A stretch of DNA of 64,000 nucleotides, taken from positions 1 through 64,000 of the forward strand of contig NZ_JABWCU010000008.1 in the NCBI RefSeq assembly GCF_018491765.1, given 5' to 3'. Under the pieces are notes generated by a model, which saw nothing but the letters and a program-made list of their open reading frames with translations, made no database searches and was not told where the DNA came from. The first letter of the stretch is position 1; each line of letters begins with the position of its first letter. Below, piece by piece: positions 62,503 to 64,000 of this stretch. The DNA comes from Novosphingobium profundi. GTDB taxonomy: Bacteria; Pseudomonadota; Alphaproteobacteria; Sphingomonadales; Sphingomonadaceae. The translations under genes and the position numbers were made by a program.

Positions 62503-64000
62503 ATGAACGCCAGTCCGGCAACGCCCCTCCTCGATACTGTCGCCACGCCCGAAGAACTGCGCCGGCTTGCTCCCGCGCAACTTCGCCAGCTTGCCGACGA
62601 ACTGCGCAGCGAGACGATTGCCGCCGTCGGCCAGACCGGCGGGCATCTGGGTTCGGGGCTTGGGGTGGTCGAGCTGACGGTCGCCATCCACTACGTCTTC
62701 AACACCCCGCAGGACCGCCTGATCTGGGACGTGGGCCACCAGGCCTACCCGCACAAGATCCTGACCGGCCGGCGCGACCGTATCCGCACGCTGCGCCAGG
62801 GCGGCGGCCTTTCGGGATTCACCAAGCGCTCCGAAAGCGAGTACGACCCCTTCGGCACCGCGCATAGTTCGACCTCGATCTCGGCCGCACTGGGCTTCGC
62901 GATCGCCAACAAGATCAAGGGCGAGCCCGGCCGCGGCATCGCCGTGATCGGTGACGGCGCGATGAGCGCAGGGATGGCCTACGAGGCGATGAACAACGCC
63001 GAGGCGGCGGGAAATCGCCTCATCGTCATCCTCAACGACAACGACATGTCGATCGCGCCGCCGGTGGGCGGGCTCTCGTCCTATCTCGCGCGTCTCGTCT
63101 CCTCGGGCAAATTCCTGGGCCTGCGCGAACTGGCGCGCCGTTTCGCCGCCAAGCTGCCGCGTCCGCTCCAGGTTGCCGCCAAGAAGACCGACGAATTCGC
63201 GCGCGGCATGGCGATGGGCGGCACCTTGTTCGAGGAACTGGGCTTCTACTACGTCGGCCCGCTTGACGGGCATGACCTCGAATCGCTCATCCCCGTGCTC
63301 GAGAACGTGCGCGACGCGGCCAAGGGCCCGATCCTGCTCCACGTCGTCACGCAAAAGGGCAAGGGTTACGAACCCGCCGAACAAGCCGCCGACAAGTACC
63401 ACGGCGTGCAGAAGTTCAACGTCGTCACCGGCGAACAGAGCAAGGCCCCCGCCGGCCCGCCGAGCTATACCAGCGTCTTCGCCAAGGCATTGCTGGCCGA
63501 GGCCGAGCAGGACGCGCGCATCTGCGCGATCACCGCCGCGATGCCTGCCGGGACCGGGCTCGACAAGTTTGCCGCGGCCTTCCCCCAGCGCAGCTTCGAC
63601 GTCGGCATCGCCGAGCAGCACGCGGTGACCTTTGCGGCCGGTCTCGCGGCCGAGGGCATGCGCCCGTTCTGCGCCATCTATTCCACCTTCCTCCAGCGCG
63701 CCTTCGACCAGGTCGTCCACGACGTGGCGATCCAGAACCTGCCGGTGCGCTTCGCGATCGACCGCGCCGGGCTGGTCGGTGCCGATGGTGCGACCCACGC
63801 CGGCTCGTTCGACGTGACCTACCTGGCAACACTCCCCAACATGGTCGTCATGGCCGCCGCCGACGAGGCGGAACTGGTCCACATGACCCACACCGCCGCC
63901 CAGTATGACGAGGGCCCCATCGCCTTTCGCTACCCGCGCGGCAATGGCGTGGGCGTCGCGCTTCCCGAGACCCCGCTGCGCCTCGAGATCGGCAAGGGCC
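62503..64000 (+). CDS. dxs: 1-deoxy-D-xylulose-5-phosphate synthase, 3' end cut by the window
   Basis: The first 499 codons are present. It condenses pyruvate and glyceraldehyde-3-phosphate in the first step of the MEP isoprenoid route. Seen are [18 protein letters not shown], the ThDP motif [17 protein letters not shown] with NDNDMSI 25 residues later, and the catalytic glutamate in [16 protein letters not shown]. All fit Dxs; relative to a usual 620-640 aa, about a fifth is missing beyond the edge. It starts at ATG 62503 after AAGGCTACTAAG. It supplies the polyprenyl carriers used by the surface-glycan genes as well as carotenoids and quinones. Confidence 0.96.
   Translation, partial: MNASPATPLLDTVATPEELRRLAPAQLRQLADELRSETIAAVGQTGGHLGSGLGVVELTVAIHYVFNTPQDRLIWDVGHQAYPHKILTGRRDRIRTLRQGGGLSGFTKRSESEYDPFGTAHSSTSISAALGFAIANKIKGEPGRGIAVIGDGAMSAGMAYEAMNNAEAAGNRLIVILNDNDMSIAPPVGGLSSYLARLVSSGKFLGLRELARRFAAKLPRPLQVAAKKTDEFARGMAMGGTLFEELGFYYVGPLDGHDLESLIPVLENVRDAAKGPILLHVVTQKGKGYEPAEQAADKYHGVQKFNVVTGEQSKAPAGPPSYTSVFAKALLAEAEQDARICAITAAMPAGTGLDKFAAAFPQRSFDVGIAEQHAVTFAAGLAAEGMRPFCAIYSTFLQRAFDQVVHDVAIQNLPVRFAIDRAGLVGADGATHAGSFDVTYLATLPNMVVMAAADEAELVHMTHTAAQYDEGPIAFRYPRGNGVGVALPETPLRLEIGKG

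Overview
The window looks like a chromosomal piece of a high-GC alphaproteobacterium of the Sphingomonadales, most likely Novosphingobium or a close relative. The basis is codon use, protein sequences typical of sphingomonads, and the purH / small membrane protein / Zur-like Fur regulator / dxs end of the window. It is mainly a cell-surface polysaccharide island followed by ordinary metabolic genes. No rRNA, tRNA or CRISPR array was recognised.

Layout. (1) 1-262: the repeat-bearing end of an insertion sequence, probably IS21-like. (2) 263-14706, all plus strand: one tightly overlapping gene train. It begins with CDP-glucose synthesis and dehydration (rfbF, rfbG, rfbH), a HAD hydrolase, a thiamine-diphosphate enzyme and an SDR reductase. 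This set is expected to make a CDP-linked, probably branched-chain 3,6-dideoxyhexose. It continues with an outer-membrane export protein (OPX/SLBB), a KpsE-like inner-membrane partner, a GtrB/GtrA pair and two polytopic glycosyltransferases. (3) 14703-19221: palindromic repeats, a secreted beta-helix enzyme, an 896-bp AT-rich intergenic region, an ExoY/WbaP-type initiating sugar transferase and a decayed IS5-type transposase. (4) 19512-38861: a Wzx/Wzy-type exopolysaccharide cluster. It holds six further glycosyltransferase genes (one fused to a Wzx flippase), a Wzy-like polymerase, a Wzc-like tyrosine autokinase, a GH16 glucanase, a methyltransferase, an outer-membrane barrel, a short OPX protein and a 2OG-Fe oxygenase-like protein. 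(5) 38892-48126, minus strand: an acyl-CoA carboxylase operon (MaoC hydratase, biotin-bearing alpha subunit, DUF3088 protein, beta subunit), a 5-oxoprolinase/hydantoinase and an M20 amidohydrolase. (6) 48184-55133: a second MOP flippase, a CDP-glycerol-phosphotransferase-like protein, a GT4, then a lipid-kinase-like protein followed by two nucleotidyltransferase-like proteins. (7) 55168-64000: a DUF2141 protein, rpe, a heparinase II/III protein, an alpha/beta-fold protein, purH, two small membrane proteins, a Zur-like regulator and the first 499 codons of dxs.

How the parts fit. Regions 2-4 carry initiation, assembly, flipping, polymerisation, length control, export and trimming of surface polysaccharide. 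There appear to be two export routes. One is an OPX/KpsE-like pair with no ABC transporter in the window. The other is a complete Wzx/Wzy/Wzc route. AT-rich islands sit at the starts of several transcription units of region 4 in an otherwise GC-rich sequence, which suggests shared control.

The strongest novelty candidates are the GT4-Wzx fusion; the branched CDP-sugar operon, which has an intact iron-sulfur E1 dehydrase but no visible E3 reductase and an Asp-Asp in place of the usual Asn-Asn in its ThDP enzyme; and the lipid kinase plus two nucleotidyltransferases, which resembles a ceramide-phosphoglycerate type pathway.
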